This document shows positions 44,797 through 53,621 of a stretch of DNA of 64,000 bases, piece by piece. The notes beneath the pieces were generated by a model. The model saw nothing but the letters and a program-made list of their open reading frames with translations, ran no database searches and was not told the origin of the DNA. Position 1 is the first letter of the stretch. Each line of letters begins with the position of its first letter. The position numbers and the translations under genes are program-made. Origin of the DNA: Vibrio coralliilyticus ATCC BAA-450. Its GTDB lineage: Bacteria; Pseudomonadota; Gammaproteobacteria; Enterobacterales; Vibrionaceae. Where the stretch lies: positions 434,001 through 498,000 of the forward strand of contig NZ_ACZN01000016.1 of assembly GCF_000176135.1 (NCBI RefSeq). Reading direction: 5' to 3'.

Positions 44797-45306
44797 GTGG
44801 ATATCTTTAAGTGGACTGAGAAAATGATGGGAATGGATGAAGAGGCGTGGCAGCGACATGCGAGTCCGCTCAGCGTTTATTCTCGATTTACGATATTGCC
44901 GCTGCTCTCATTATCGATTTGGTCAAAAGAATGGATCGGCGTCTGGTCGACACTCCCGATTTTTATCTCTATTGCTTGGGTCTGGCTCAACCCTCGCGTT
45001 TTCTCAGCGCCAAAAAACACTAACAGTTGGGCGTCTATCGGAACCTTCGGAGAGCGGATTTATTTGCAACGATCAAAAGTTAAGATACCGGGGCACCATC
45101 TGAGGATGTGTAACCTGCTGAGTACGCTTTCTGCGCTTGGTGTACCTATTCTGATATACGGTTTGTATACCTTGGATGTTGGTATCGTCGTATTGGGGAA
45201 TTTCTGGGTAATGGCATTCAAAGCATGGTTTGTCGATCGCATGGTCTGGATTTACATGGATCTAAAAGATACGGATCCTGAGTATGCCAGTTGGCTAAAA
45301 TTATAG
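44797..45306 (+). CDS. Small membrane protein at the end of the LytTR operon
   Basis: 169 residues from the GTG at 44797, which has AAGGAGA at good spacing; the frame is open further upstream, but only within the regulator gene. Three or four hydrophobic segments occur (about 30-66 and 105-145), and the family-like signature is HASPLSVYSRF, WSKEWIGVWS, WVWLNPRVFSAP, GERIYL. It recalls DUF6653, unverified. It follows the regulator by 16 bp and so belongs to the operon. The function is unknown. Confidence 0.72.
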   Translation: MDIFKWTEKMMGMDEEAWQRHASPLSVYSRFTILPLLSLSIWSKEWIGVWSTLPIFISIAWVWLNPRVFSAPKNTNSWASIGTFGERIYLQRSKVKIPGHHLRMCNLLSTLSALGVPILIYGLYTLDVGIVVLGNFWVMAFKAWFVDRMVWIYMDLKDTDPEYASWLKL

Positions 45307-45387
45307 TGGGTTTGAATGCTGCAAGGCGATTGTATTTTTATACAATAATGTTACTTTTCAGTAACCCACTATGTATGAGGCACAGCC

Positions 45388-46014
45388 ATGACCGTTGAAA
45401 GTGCGATCACCTTCTTTATCGCTATGTTGATCTTTAGCATCACACCTGGGCCGGGCGTATTTGCCATCGTTGCTCGTGCTATGGTTTCAGGCGCAAAACA
45501 CTGTATTTCTCTTTCTGCTGGAATGGTTGCCAGCGACGTTATCTATCTCCTTTTAGCCTGCTTGGGTTTGGCCGCAATAGCTGAAAACTGGGCAACGCTG
45601 TTTGTGGTGATTCGTTACGTCGGTGCGGCTTACCTCATCTATCTCGGTTATAAGATGATCAAAGCACTGCCTCAGGCCAGTGAAGCGATTCAACAGGATC
45701 AAACACCAAAAGCTCCGTCTCATATCGCCGGATTTGTACAGGGCTTTCTTATCTCGGCTTCAAACCCTAAAGTGATCCTATTCTATATTTCATTCCTGCC
45801 AACGTTTATGGACTTAACCGTTCTTAATAGTCAGGATATTGCACTGGCTGCGGTATTAAGCATTGTTGCTCTGATGACAGGGTTAATGATGATAGCGATT
45901 GGTGCAGGGCGACTGGTTAAAGTGTTGAAAACTCCAAGTGCTCAACGCAAGCTGAATCAAGGGGCTGGTGGCGTGATGATTGCTGCTGGTACTTACCTCG
46001 CAATCAATAAATAG
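45388..46014 (+). CDS. LysE/RhtB-family amino-acid exporter
   Basis: 208 residues with six membrane helices. ITPGPGVFAIVARAMVSG in the first loop, GAAYLIYLGYKMIK and FLISASNPKVILFYISFLP are the RhtB/LysE hallmarks. The family exports amino acids such as threonine, homoserine lactone, lysine or leucine. A GAGG site precedes the start. The substrate cannot be told from sequence. A strong terminator follows. Confidence 0.88.
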   Translation: MTVESAITFFIAMLIFSITPGPGVFAIVARAMVSGAKHCISLSAGMVASDVIYLLLACLGLAAIAENWATLFVVIRYVGAAYLIYLGYKMIKALPQASEAIQQDQTPKAPSHIAGFVQGFLISASNPKVILFYISFLPTFMDLTVLNSQDIALAAVLSIVALMTGLMMIAIGAGRLVKVLKTPSAQRKLNQGAGGVMIAAGTYLAINK

Positions 46015-46024
46015 ACAGATAAAA

Positions 46025-46062
46025 AACAAGCGCTTAGCAATGGGGGTTGCTAAGCGCTTGTT
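46025..46062. terminator. Bidirectional terminator after the LysE gene
   Basis: A 16-bp perfect stem (AACAAGCGCTTAGCAA and its complement) with a 6-nt G-rich loop, flanked by A and T runs, between converging genes. Confidence 0.9.
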
Positions 46063-46064
46063 GT

Positions 46065-46247
46065 TTAAACACTCTGAACTAACAGTTCAATAAGTTCGTC
46101 TTCTGTTTCAGGTATTTTGTTAAATTCTACACTCACATCCGCGCCGCCCTTGAGCATATACGCTTTACTGGTACAGTGATCATGGTGAAACCATTTACCA
46201 CCTACACAAACGTCAGTGTAACATCTTGGGTCTTTTTTCAGTTCCAT
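46065..46247 (-). CDS. Small Cys/His-rich protein
   Basis: 60 residues from the ATG at 46247, spaced 6 nt from AGAGGG; the ATG at 46253 overlaps that site. CYTDVC and KWFHHDHC give three Cys and three His in 20 residues, suited to a metal or cluster site. The acidic C-terminus reads PETEDELIELLVQSV. No family was recognised. The shared terminator supports it as a real gene. Confidence 0.6.
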   Translation of the reverse strand: MELKKDPRCYTDVCVGGKWFHHDHCTSKAYMLKGGADVSVEFNKIPETEDELIELLVQSV

Positions 46248-46328
46248 GGGCATCCCTCTTGTTAATCTCCGTAACATTATGTCAACATAAATGATGTAAT
46301 GACTTTGTTAAAATGATCTCGATCAAGC

Positions 46329-46347
46329 AGAGGTAACAATTACCTCT
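46329..46347. promoter_or_regulatory. Inverted repeat before the DsbA-like gene
   Basis: AGAGGTAA-CAA-TTACCTCT is a perfect dyad with 8-bp arms, about 70 bp before the next start codon and with no T-run, so it is an operator candidate rather than a terminator. The protein that binds it is unknown. Confidence 0.4.
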
Positions 46348-46417
46348 ATGGGGTTAAAGGAAATAGACGAATTGGTGATGTAGACCCTGATTCGCTACTC
46401 AGTATAAGGATGAACTC

Positions 46418-47032
46418 ATGCAAGCTGCCAAACTCTACTACGTTTACGACCCTATGTGTTCTTGGTGTTGGGGTTATAAACCCACTTGGGAAAAAATCCA
46501 GAGTGCGTTAGCTGATGAGGTGACAGTGCAATATGTGGTTGGAGGGTTGGCGCCAGACTCTATTGAGCCTATGCCCATCGCCATGCGTGAACAAATTGCC
46601 TCATATTGGAAGAAGATCGAAAACTATCTAGGCACTGAGTTCAACTATGACTTCTGGACAAAAAACACCCCTAAGCGCTCAACTTATCCTTCTTGTCGAG
46701 CAGTGTTAGCGGCACGCAAGCAGGGAGCGGAGAAAGAGATGCTACGCGCCATTCAGCACGCTTATTACCTTCAAGCACGAAACCCGAGTGACAGTGAAGT
46801 ATTGATTGCGATAGCAGCGGAGGTTGGGCTTGATGAAGCGCAGTTCTTGCGAGATTTTCAGTCTGAAGCTCTAAACCAACAATTCATGGAGGAGCTGGGT
46901 TTCGCTCGCTCTATCGGTGGGAATAGTTTCCCATCCTTGTTTGTAGAGACGGCCAATGGTGTGGTCGAGCTGCCCGTTGATTATGAATCTGCCCAAGATA
47001 CCATTGAGCAGATTCATCGTTTAATGGCTTAG
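46418..47032 (+). CDS. DsbA-family (FrnE-like) thiol oxidoreductase
   Basis: 204 residues without a signal peptide, so cytoplasmic. YVYDPMCSWCWGYKP carries the CxxC site (Cys14-Ser-Trp-Cys17), the all-helical insert follows, and GGNSFPSLFVE contains the cis-Pro. This is the DsbA/2-hydroxychromene isomerase-like fold, in the group named protein-disulfide isomerase or FrnE. The substrate is unknown. Its stop overlaps the stop of the gene on the other strand by 4 bp. A palindrome at 46329 may regulate it. Confidence 0.83.
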   Translation: MQAAKLYYVYDPMCSWCWGYKPTWEKIQSALADEVTVQYVVGGLAPDSIEPMPIAMREQIASYWKKIENYLGTEFNYDFWTKNTPKRSTYPSCRAVLAARKQGAEKEMLRAIQHAYYLQARNPSDSEVLIAIAAEVGLDEAQFLRDFQSEALNQQFMEELGFARSIGGNSFPSLFVETANGVVELPVDYESAQDTIEQIHRLMA

Positions 47033-47478
47033 GCTAATTGCGCGGGCTTTTTCTGCTTCATAACGTCTCGGATACTCATGCTCATTAGTATCAAGTTGGT
47101 GAAGCCCGCAATCAATTCAACAATCTGAACGATGTAAAACGTGCTGTTAAACTGCCCAGCGCTTGCAAGATAGTGAAGGTAGATGGCTGCCGGCGTCAGA
47201 ACCAGCAAACCATTTAACGCAATTAAGGGCATGCGTTTTTTCTTTGCTGCAATCGGCCCTCTTGTGACCTTTGGTGCCATCTTAGCCCCCGTAATACCCG
47301 CCAATGCCATGGTTGGAATCAAAAACCATATTGCATAGAAGATGTATGTCTTAACGCTTGCGATCTGAGCAAGACTGCCAAATAGTCCCACATAAAGCGT
47401 GCTAGTAAAGAAGCTTAGAATCATCATAAAGCCACTTAAGGCGGCTGCTTTATGTATTGTTCGAATCCAGTTTTTCAT
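47029..47478 (-). CDS. Small inner-membrane protein
   Basis: 149 residues from the ATG at 47478 (AAAGGT upstream); the longer frame crosses a palindrome and is unlikely. Four hydrophobic segments are seen, with TIHKAAALSGFMMILSFF and IYLHYLASAGQFNSTFYIV. His residues near the membrane (HKAAALSG, YLHYLA) could bind haem but the pattern is not decisive. The family was not recognised. A perfect 32-bp palindrome sits 45-76 bp upstream of the start. Confidence 0.65.
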   Translation of the reverse strand: MKNWIRTIHKAAALSGFMMILSFFTSTLYVGLFGSLAQIASVKTYIFYAIWFLIPTMALAGITGAKMAPKVTRGPIAAKKKRMPLIALNGLLVLTPAAIYLHYLASAGQFNSTFYIVQIVELIAGFTNLILMSMSIRDVMKQKKPAQLA

Positions 47479-47522
47479 CTTAATTACCTTTGCTTTATCT
47501 GTATGGGATGATTTAAATTTAC

Positions 47523-47554
47523 AAAACAACAGTTGCAATTGCAACTGTTGTTTT
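47523..47554. promoter_or_regulatory. Perfect 32-bp palindrome
   Basis: The left half is AAAACAACAGTTGCAA and the right half is its exact complement, centred between 47538 and 47539 with no spacer. It stands 45 bp before a small membrane-protein gene. Read on the plus strand it ends in five T and could also look like a terminator, but no plus-strand gene ends within 490 bp. An operator for a dimeric repressor is more likely. Confidence 0.5.
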
Positions 47555-47631
47555 TGCACTTAAATTGAAAATAGCAAATGTGAAAGGTAATAGATTGATT
47601 ATTAAAAAGATTAAACTTTAAACGAAATAGC

Positions 47632-47655
47632 ATTGCCCAGAGATATCTGGGCAAT
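47632..47655 (-). terminator. Hairpin after malZ
   Basis: ATTGCCCAGA / TCTGGGCAAT with a 4-nt loop, 20 bp after the malZ stop on the minus strand; the following T content is modest. Confidence 0.6.
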
Positions 47656-47675
47656 CGGGTTCTATAAGACGTGTA

Positions 47676-49523
47676 TTAGCGTTCGCTTTCGATAAGAATT
47701 GAAGAGACGGGTTCAAGCTGAATCGAGATTTCACTGTTGCTGACCGCCACCTTTTGCTTTGTCATGGTATTGAAGAAAGTTGGGTTGGTGATATTCAGTT
47801 TCCAGACAGGCAGGGTGAGCGACTTTACATTATTCCCCAAATTGAAAGCTGCGATCACACATTGTCCAGCGAGTTGGCGAGCATAGGCAAAGCTTGTGTC
47901 ATCTTGGTAGAGCAGCACAAAATCACCTTCTTGTAGAGCCGGTTGAGTTTTACGGATCTCAATCAGTTGCTTGATAAAAGGTAAATAGGTGTTGTGGACT
48001 ACCTCTTCCCAAGGCATACATCGGCGATTGTCTGGATCATGGCTTCCCTCCATGCCTAGTTCTGTACCGTAATAGAGACAAGGTGTGCCAACGTAGCTAA
48101 ACAACAAAGTTGCAGCCAGTCTGAACAGCCTAGGATCGTGTTTAACCAACTCCATAAATCGTGCAGTATCGTGGCTGTCTAATTGATTTAACTGGCTAAG
48201 TTGATTCAACCAAGGAACTTTCGCTCTGGCTTCGGACAACCAATTGAGAAACTCAGGTACGGATATTGATATTGGATCAAAGGCAATGTCGAGATTGGCA
48301 AGCAGGGCACGCAGTGGGTGAGCGAAACCATAGTAGTTCATCGCACCGTCTTCCTGATCGCCTTGTAGCCACTGAGTCGCTTCAAAGAAGTGTTCACCAA
48401 GAACATAGCAATCAGGATTGACGGATTTAGCCGCTTGGCGAAACGCTTTGACATAGTGCTGGTTATTCTTAGCACCTTGTCCTTCACCGAGCATATGGAT
48501 TACGTCGAACCGCCAACCATCAATAGAATAGGGCGGTTTTAGCCAGTGTTTGATGACGGCATCGTCACCGAGGTAAATGTAATTTCTTACGCGGCTGTTT
48601 TCAAAATTGAGGACAGGCAGTGACTTAATCCCTTTCCACCCCTCGTAGTGGCGGCTTTCTCCTTCAAAAAGGTAGTAATCGCGATATTCAGAGTGAGTTC
48701 CTTGGTAGGCGCCCACTTCGGGATGCAAGCCTTGCAGATTGAACCATGGGTGCTCTGTTGAGGTGTGATTGAAAACCGCATCCAACATGATTTTCATATC
48801 GCGCTGATGGATTTGTTGGCAGAGTTCGGCGAAATGTTGGTTGCTCCCAAGGTGTGGGTCGACATTCAGATAGTCGCTGGTATCGTACTTGTGGTTGCTT
48901 GGAGCGCCAAAAATGGGATTAAGATATAAAGCAGTGATGCCAAGTGTTTCAAGGTAATCCAGCTTTTGCTCAACACCGTGCAAATCACCGCCATAGAACT
49001 CGCAGCCAGCATTGCCGTTACTCACATCAACAGGCTCTCCCCATTGTTTAGCAACGACGTTTCTTGTTCCTCCTGAAACTTTGTATTCGCCAGTCTTAAC
49101 ACTGATGTCAGAGTTTCCATTACAGAATCGGTCGGGGAATATCTGATAGAACACCTGCTTGTTGACCCAAGCCGGAGGTTGATGCTTAGAGTTGAACTTA
49201 AAATGGGTCTCTCTTGGCGGCATACGTGTATGGAGGCCTTTTGCATCTAACCAAAGCTGACGCTGGGGCATGAGAATCTTAAACGCGTAACGAGTGAGGT
49301 CTTGGTCTGAGTTGGCAGTGATTGATGCGGTCCAGAAGGTAAGATGATGTGTTTCACCATCGGGCTGCATTTCTACAAGATACTCTTCATTGTCAGGTTC
49401 GTGACGGACCAAGACTTTGTCCAACTCAATGCCTTTCTCTATTGCAAGCTTGAGGGTTAGTGTGTCGTTGGTAACGCGAAACCAGTCTTTACTTTGACCA
49501 TGAAAGATAAATGGATGTGTCAT
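47676..49523 (-). CDS. malZ: Maltodextrin glucosidase (GH13, MalZ-like)
   Basis: 615 residues, close to E. coli MalZ (604). An N-terminal early-set domain (about 1-120) precedes the GH13 barrel. KQVFYQIFPDRFCNG, DAVFNHTS, the nucleophile Asp in GWRFDVIHMLGE, the acid/base Glu in VLGEHFFEATQW and the third acid in QLDSHDTARF are all intact. It releases glucose from short maltodextrins in the cytoplasm; a cyclomaltodextrinase is the alternative. Its ATG overlaps the stop of the amylase gene upstream by 4 bp. Confidence 0.87.
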   Translation of the reverse strand: MTHPFIFHGQSKDWFRVTNDTLTLKLAIEKGIELDKVLVRHEPDNEEYLVEMQPDGETHHLTFWTASITANSDQDLTRYAFKILMPQRQLWLDAKGLHTRMPPRETHFKFNSKHQPPAWVNKQVFYQIFPDRFCNGNSDISVKTGEYKVSGGTRNVVAKQWGEPVDVSNGNAGCEFYGGDLHGVEQKLDYLETLGITALYLNPIFGAPSNHKYDTSDYLNVDPHLGSNQHFAELCQQIHQRDMKIMLDAVFNHTSTEHPWFNLQGLHPEVGAYQGTHSEYRDYYLFEGESRHYEGWKGIKSLPVLNFENSRVRNYIYLGDDAVIKHWLKPPYSIDGWRFDVIHMLGEGQGAKNNQHYVKAFRQAAKSVNPDCYVLGEHFFEATQWLQGDQEDGAMNYYGFAHPLRALLANLDIAFDPISISVPEFLNWLSEARAKVPWLNQLSQLNQLDSHDTARFMELVKHDPRLFRLAATLLFSYVGTPCLYYGTELGMEGSHDPDNRRCMPWEEVVHNTYLPFIKQLIEIRKTQPALQEGDFVLLYQDDTSFAYARQLAGQCVIAAFNLGNNVKSLTLPVWKLNITNPTFFNTMTKQKVAVSNSEISIQLEPVSSILIESER

Positions 49524-51314
49524 AACTTTTGTTCCGAATCAGGGGCGACAAGCTCTAGAAACAGGCTTGCCAGTGGGGGAAGCAGCATAGAAATGGAAGC
49601 TGATGTTTGAGTCACATTCAGGGTGTACTCCGAGTCACTCATCCTATCTATCCAACGATATTGTCCGGGAAGCAGCTGCCAGTCAGTAATGAGCGAGTAA
49701 GGGAGAATCAGTTCGACTTGTTTACCTTGTTGTGCGCTGAAATTGGCAACAACAATCAGCTTTTGTTCTTCACTGGCTCTGGCGAAAGCGAACAACTGAT
49801 CTTGCATTTCGCCGAAATTGTCAAAGTTCGCAGCGTAAAGGTCGTGATAGTCTCCCAATAGGGCAGGGCTTTTTAACGTCAGGTTAAGCAGCTTTTGGTA
49901 GAAGGTTCTCAGTGCTTTTTCATCCTCACTCAGTTGGCCTCCGTCAAAAGCGCCATGGTTCATCCAACGCTGATGGTGAGGGACGCCCACATAGTCGAAT
50001 ATCGACGTGCGGCTAGGTGTGCCAAATCCACCGAACTCCGCCCCAGGTTCACCGACTTCCTGACCAAAATAGATCATGCTAGGGGAACTTGATAGGCAAG
50101 TAGACACCAACATGGCGGGTTTGCCTTTTTGAGCACACCCCGAAAATTCAGGCGAAGCAAGTCTCTGTTCATCATGATTATCGAGAAAGTGCAGCATATG
50201 GTGCTCAATATCGCGCAGCTGATACTCAATACGGCCAATCTCTCGCGTAGAACCGTGACCTTGTACAATTGATTTCAACTGGGTCATAGAGATCAACCTT
50301 GTCGTAGAGGTAATCCATTTTTCCGAGCTGGATATAGTCGCGATAAAGTTCCGGCTGATAGACTTCAGCCATCAGAAAGGCATCTTGGTTAGCCACTTTT
50401 ATCGAAGAGTTAAGATAGCTCCAGAACTCGACAGGCACCATTTCGGCCATATCGTAACGAAAGCCATCGACGCCTTTTTCAAGCCAGTAAAGTGCGATAT
50501 CCCGAAACTTTTTCCACGAATCGGGAACGGATTTATCCTGCCAGAATTGATGGTGCTCAGAATGAGGCTTAAAGCGGTATTCCTCTGGCAAGATAGGAAA
50601 GTCTTTGCTGCCGTCAGGGCGAACACCATAATTGATTTTTACTGTCTCGTACCAATCATCAATGGACGGTTGAGCTTTCCTTGATCCATTGCCGGTCCAT
50701 TTCGCCGGAAACTCCTGATAAGGCGTCTCCAAGTGTGGATGCACGTCTCCTCCAAGGATCTTTTCAGGCGATAATTCGCTTGGCAGTTCAAAAGGAGCAT
50801 CTGGAATATAGTAGAAGTTGTTGTCTTTGTGATAACCGACATTGGTGTCATCGTGAGCTCCAAAATCTTCCACACCTGAAGGGTTGTTTAACCCTTTATA
50901 AACCCGAGCCACATGATTAGGTACGATGTCGATGATCACTTTGAGGCCAGCATTGTGGGTGCGACTGATTAAATCGTCGAATTCCTGGTTTCGTCGACTG
51001 GGATCATCAGCTAGATCTGGGTTGACCGAGTAGTAATCCTTTACCGCGTAAGGAGAGCCTGCACGGCCTTTGACAACCGAAGGGTGATCATTGTCGATTC
51101 CTACATGCGTGTAATCATTGACTAGAGCATGATGTGGTACGCCAGTAAACCAGATGTGTGTGATGCCCAAATCACGAATTTCATTTAAAGCCTTTTCAGT
51201 AAAGTGACTGAACTTGCCAACCCCATTGGTATCTATGTTGCCCCATGGCTGATTGGTGGTATTCGTGTTGCCAAACAGACGGGTAAAGACCTGATAAATA
51301 TTGTACTTCTTCAT
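49520..51314 (-). pseudogene. GH13 alpha-amylase gene split by a one-base frameshift
   Basis: The 5' part (from 51314) encodes about 344 good residues up to YDKVDLYD near 50285 and then leaves the frame, ending at 50226. The +1 frame resumes LKSIVQGHGSTREIGR and runs to 49520. Removing one base at the GGG of 50281-50283 (plus strand) would join them into about 597 residues. Nucleophile Asp (GFRYDMAE) and acid/base Glu (LMAEVYQPE) are in the first part, and the third acid (LDNHDEQR) in the second. The 4-bp overlap with malZ is kept, so the break is recent or a sequence error. Confidence 0.85.
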
Positions 51315-51440
51315 TCAACAATCTAACCATTCTTATTGAGGTTGATTTAAGGCTAGTGGAAGTTGATGGGGTTTGACTCCTCCTTTTGGCGAGAGTGTGG
51401 GGCGTAGAAAGACGCTCAGTGGTGAAAACGTGAGATAGAA

Positions 51441-51469
51441 CGAAAAACGCCGTGCGAGGCACGGCGTTT
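51441..51469 (-). terminator. Terminator of the M28 peptidase gene
   Basis: AAACGCCGTGC / GCACGGCGTTT with a 3-nt loop; the minus strand continues TTCG after a T-run. Confidence 0.8.
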
Positions 51470-51485
51470 GTATTACGAAAGGTGA

Positions 51486-53276
51486 TTATTTTAGGTCTTG
51501 ATCAAAGTCACCGTGGAAGTGATCGTGGTCAGAGACGCTGTCGGCTGCTTTAAGTCTTTCGCCAATGCGTAGTTTCTCTTTTGGCGCTTCACCAGTAGAG
51601 AAGGCACGTTGTGCTTTCACTTCTGGTTCTGCCGGCTGCTCTGGGAACAACTGTTTGCTCATCGCGTAGTAAGTTGTTACGTAAGCAAGTGACTGAGTAT
51701 TGGTGTAAAGCGCGTTCTGGTTAACGTTATTCACGTCATCACACGCCTGGTGGTAACACTTATCGTAAGACACATCGATGTCACCGCCGAATTTCTCAAC
51801 TTCTTCAGCTGTTTTCACTTTCTCTGCACCAGTGAACAGGCCACCAAATGCAACACCCCAGTCAGCGAAACCTGCGTAGTCAGAACGTTTCGACAGAGCT
51901 TGAGGAATGGTCGCTTCTTCTTTATCAGTAAAGAACTCCTGGAAGATAGACTCGATGTCAGATGTGCCGTATGGCGGTTTGAAATCACCAGTGTAAGCGT
52001 TATCTGGGCTGTCTTTAGTATCAGACAAGTCGCCGTCCATCACACCATAGATGTAGTTCGGTGAACCAATCATGTCGAAGTTCAGGTACAGCTTCACTTT
52101 ATTGAGCTCAGTGTAACGAGCTTCAACCAGTTCTACTTGCTCAGGCGTTAGCTCACTTGGATCTTTCAAACCAAGTTCTTCAAGAATCTGAGCTTGTGCG
52201 TCATTGTAGATTGGTTGGAACAAGTCATTGGTGTAGTACTCAGAGCCTACTAGACCTGCTTCTTCAGCTGCCCACCATGCGAAGCGAACTTTGTTCTTAA
52301 CTGGTACTTCAAGCTCAGATAGGGTCACGGCGTATTCAAGTAGGCCAGCCGTACCTGTGCCGTTATCGTTGATACCTGGACCTTCTGGAACAGAGTCGAG
52401 GTGAGCACCAAGCATGACGACTTGATCGTCGTTACCGCGAGGGGTTTCTGCAAGAATGTTTTGCGTTACGACGTCTTCATCTTTCACATTGACCGTAAGA
52501 TTTGCCAATACCGTTTCAGATTGTGCTTTGTTGTACCACTCTTGACCAAGATCGAAGCGCGCGCCCAAAGCGGCGATTGTCGCTTTCGTATCACTGCCTA
52601 GCGTGCCGTTAACGACAGATTTTCTGCCTTCATCGTTGCCTTGGTTGAAGACGATAACCGCTTTCGCTCCTGCGTTTTCTGCGTTGACAACTTTTGCGTC
52701 AAATGCACAGCCACCACGCTGGATAACGGCAATCTTGCCTGCTACGTCTTTGCCTGTGAAGTCAGATGCTTCACAGCCATCAGTGCTGTCGTAATCGGGT
52801 GCATCAAAGCGGAAGTCTGGTGTAATGAACGCGAGCTCGCCACTGACCTGGCCATTGGAGTTACCTGAGTAAGACATGACGGCGAAGTCTGCTTCAACAC
52901 CTTCATCGGCTTCACGTACGCTGATGAGATCTTTGCCATCGACGTTGGCTTTCGTGCCTGCTAGCTCTTCCCAAGCGCGGAAGTCAAACTCTTGTGTAGT
53001 AACGATGTAGCCATGTTCTTTCATGGTTTCGACAATGAACTCAACCGAGTTGGCGTAACCTTTGGTGCCTGCTGCACGAGTAATGGAATTGCCATCTGTA
53101 GTGGCAGAAGCCAAACCTTCTAGTGTCACTAGGTGGCTGACGACTTCATCTCTATCGATGTTTTCACTGACGTATTTTGCCACCTCACGTGGATCGTCCC
53201 AGAAACACCCCGATAGCATGGTGGTACTGATAACAGTCGCGAGAATGGATTTTTTTGTTGTTATGCTTACTTGCAT
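51486..53276 (-). CDS. Lipoprotein M28-family aminopeptidase with PA domain
   Basis: 596 residues from the ATG at 53276, with AAGGAG before it. The lipobox LSGC lies at about residue 22, so it is a lipoprotein. A PA domain (about 120-250: TGKDVAGKIAVIQRGGCAFDAK) precedes the M28 zinc peptidase, with metal and catalytic residues in GAHLDSVPEGPGINDNGTG, WWAAEEAGLVGS, NFDMIGSPNY and CYHQACDD. The tail DHDHFHGDFD is unusually rich in His and Asp and may bind metal. It cleaves N-terminal residues from peptides outside the cytoplasm. Confidence 0.88.
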   Translation of the reverse strand: MQVSITTKKSILATVISTTMLSGCFWDDPREVAKYVSENIDRDEVVSHLVTLEGLASATTDGNSITRAAGTKGYANSVEFIVETMKEHGYIVTTQEFDFRAWEELAGTKANVDGKDLISVREADEGVEADFAVMSYSGNSNGQVSGELAFITPDFRFDAPDYDSTDGCEASDFTGKDVAGKIAVIQRGGCAFDAKVVNAENAGAKAVIVFNQGNDEGRKSVVNGTLGSDTKATIAALGARFDLGQEWYNKAQSETVLANLTVNVKDEDVVTQNILAETPRGNDDQVVMLGAHLDSVPEGPGINDNGTGTAGLLEYAVTLSELEVPVKNKVRFAWWAAEEAGLVGSEYYTNDLFQPIYNDAQAQILEELGLKDPSELTPEQVELVEARYTELNKVKLYLNFDMIGSPNYIYGVMDGDLSDTKDSPDNAYTGDFKPPYGTSDIESIFQEFFTDKEEATIPQALSKRSDYAGFADWGVAFGGLFTGAEKVKTAEEVEKFGGDIDVSYDKCYHQACDDVNNVNQNALYTNTQSLAYVTTYYAMSKQLFPEQPAEPEVKAQRAFSTGEAPKEKLRIGERLKAADSVSDHDHFHGDFDQDLK

Positions 53277-53621
53277 GTGTGACTCCTTTTTAAACAATCC
53301 ATTCAATTCTTCACAAAAGATTAAGTTATAAAAATGTTAAAATTAACATATTTTATAAAAATGAATGCATATCAAATAATAAAAATGAGAAAGATGTAAT
53401 TCATAGGTAGAGCTAATGTTCTAGATCTCAAAATCAACATTTTCAATTAGTTATGAGATTTTTATGGTCTTTTAATTGATAAGTTTGTTATCTGGCAAAC
53501 TGTGATACATGGCAATATGATATGCAGTTAAATTCATATTAATTTTTACTGTTAGCTGCATAGTTGTGTAATTGATAGGTGGTGGGAGATGGAGGAATCG
53601 ATGATTAGAAGCGACTCATTC
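53277..53621. other. AT-rich spacer with a hairpin
   Basis: No coding frame was seen. An 11-bp perfect inverted repeat (53598-53608 with 53622-53632, TCGATGATTAG and its complement) overlaps the stop codon of the ABC permease. On that strand no T-run follows, so it may stabilise the transcript end rather than terminate it by itself. Confidence 0.45.

Noticed and set aside
47479..47559. N-terminal extension of the small membrane protein (MQKQQLQLQLLFCKF)
   Set aside because: It would be translated through the 32-bp palindrome; the ATG at 47478 has a good ribosome binding site and begins the natural membrane protein.
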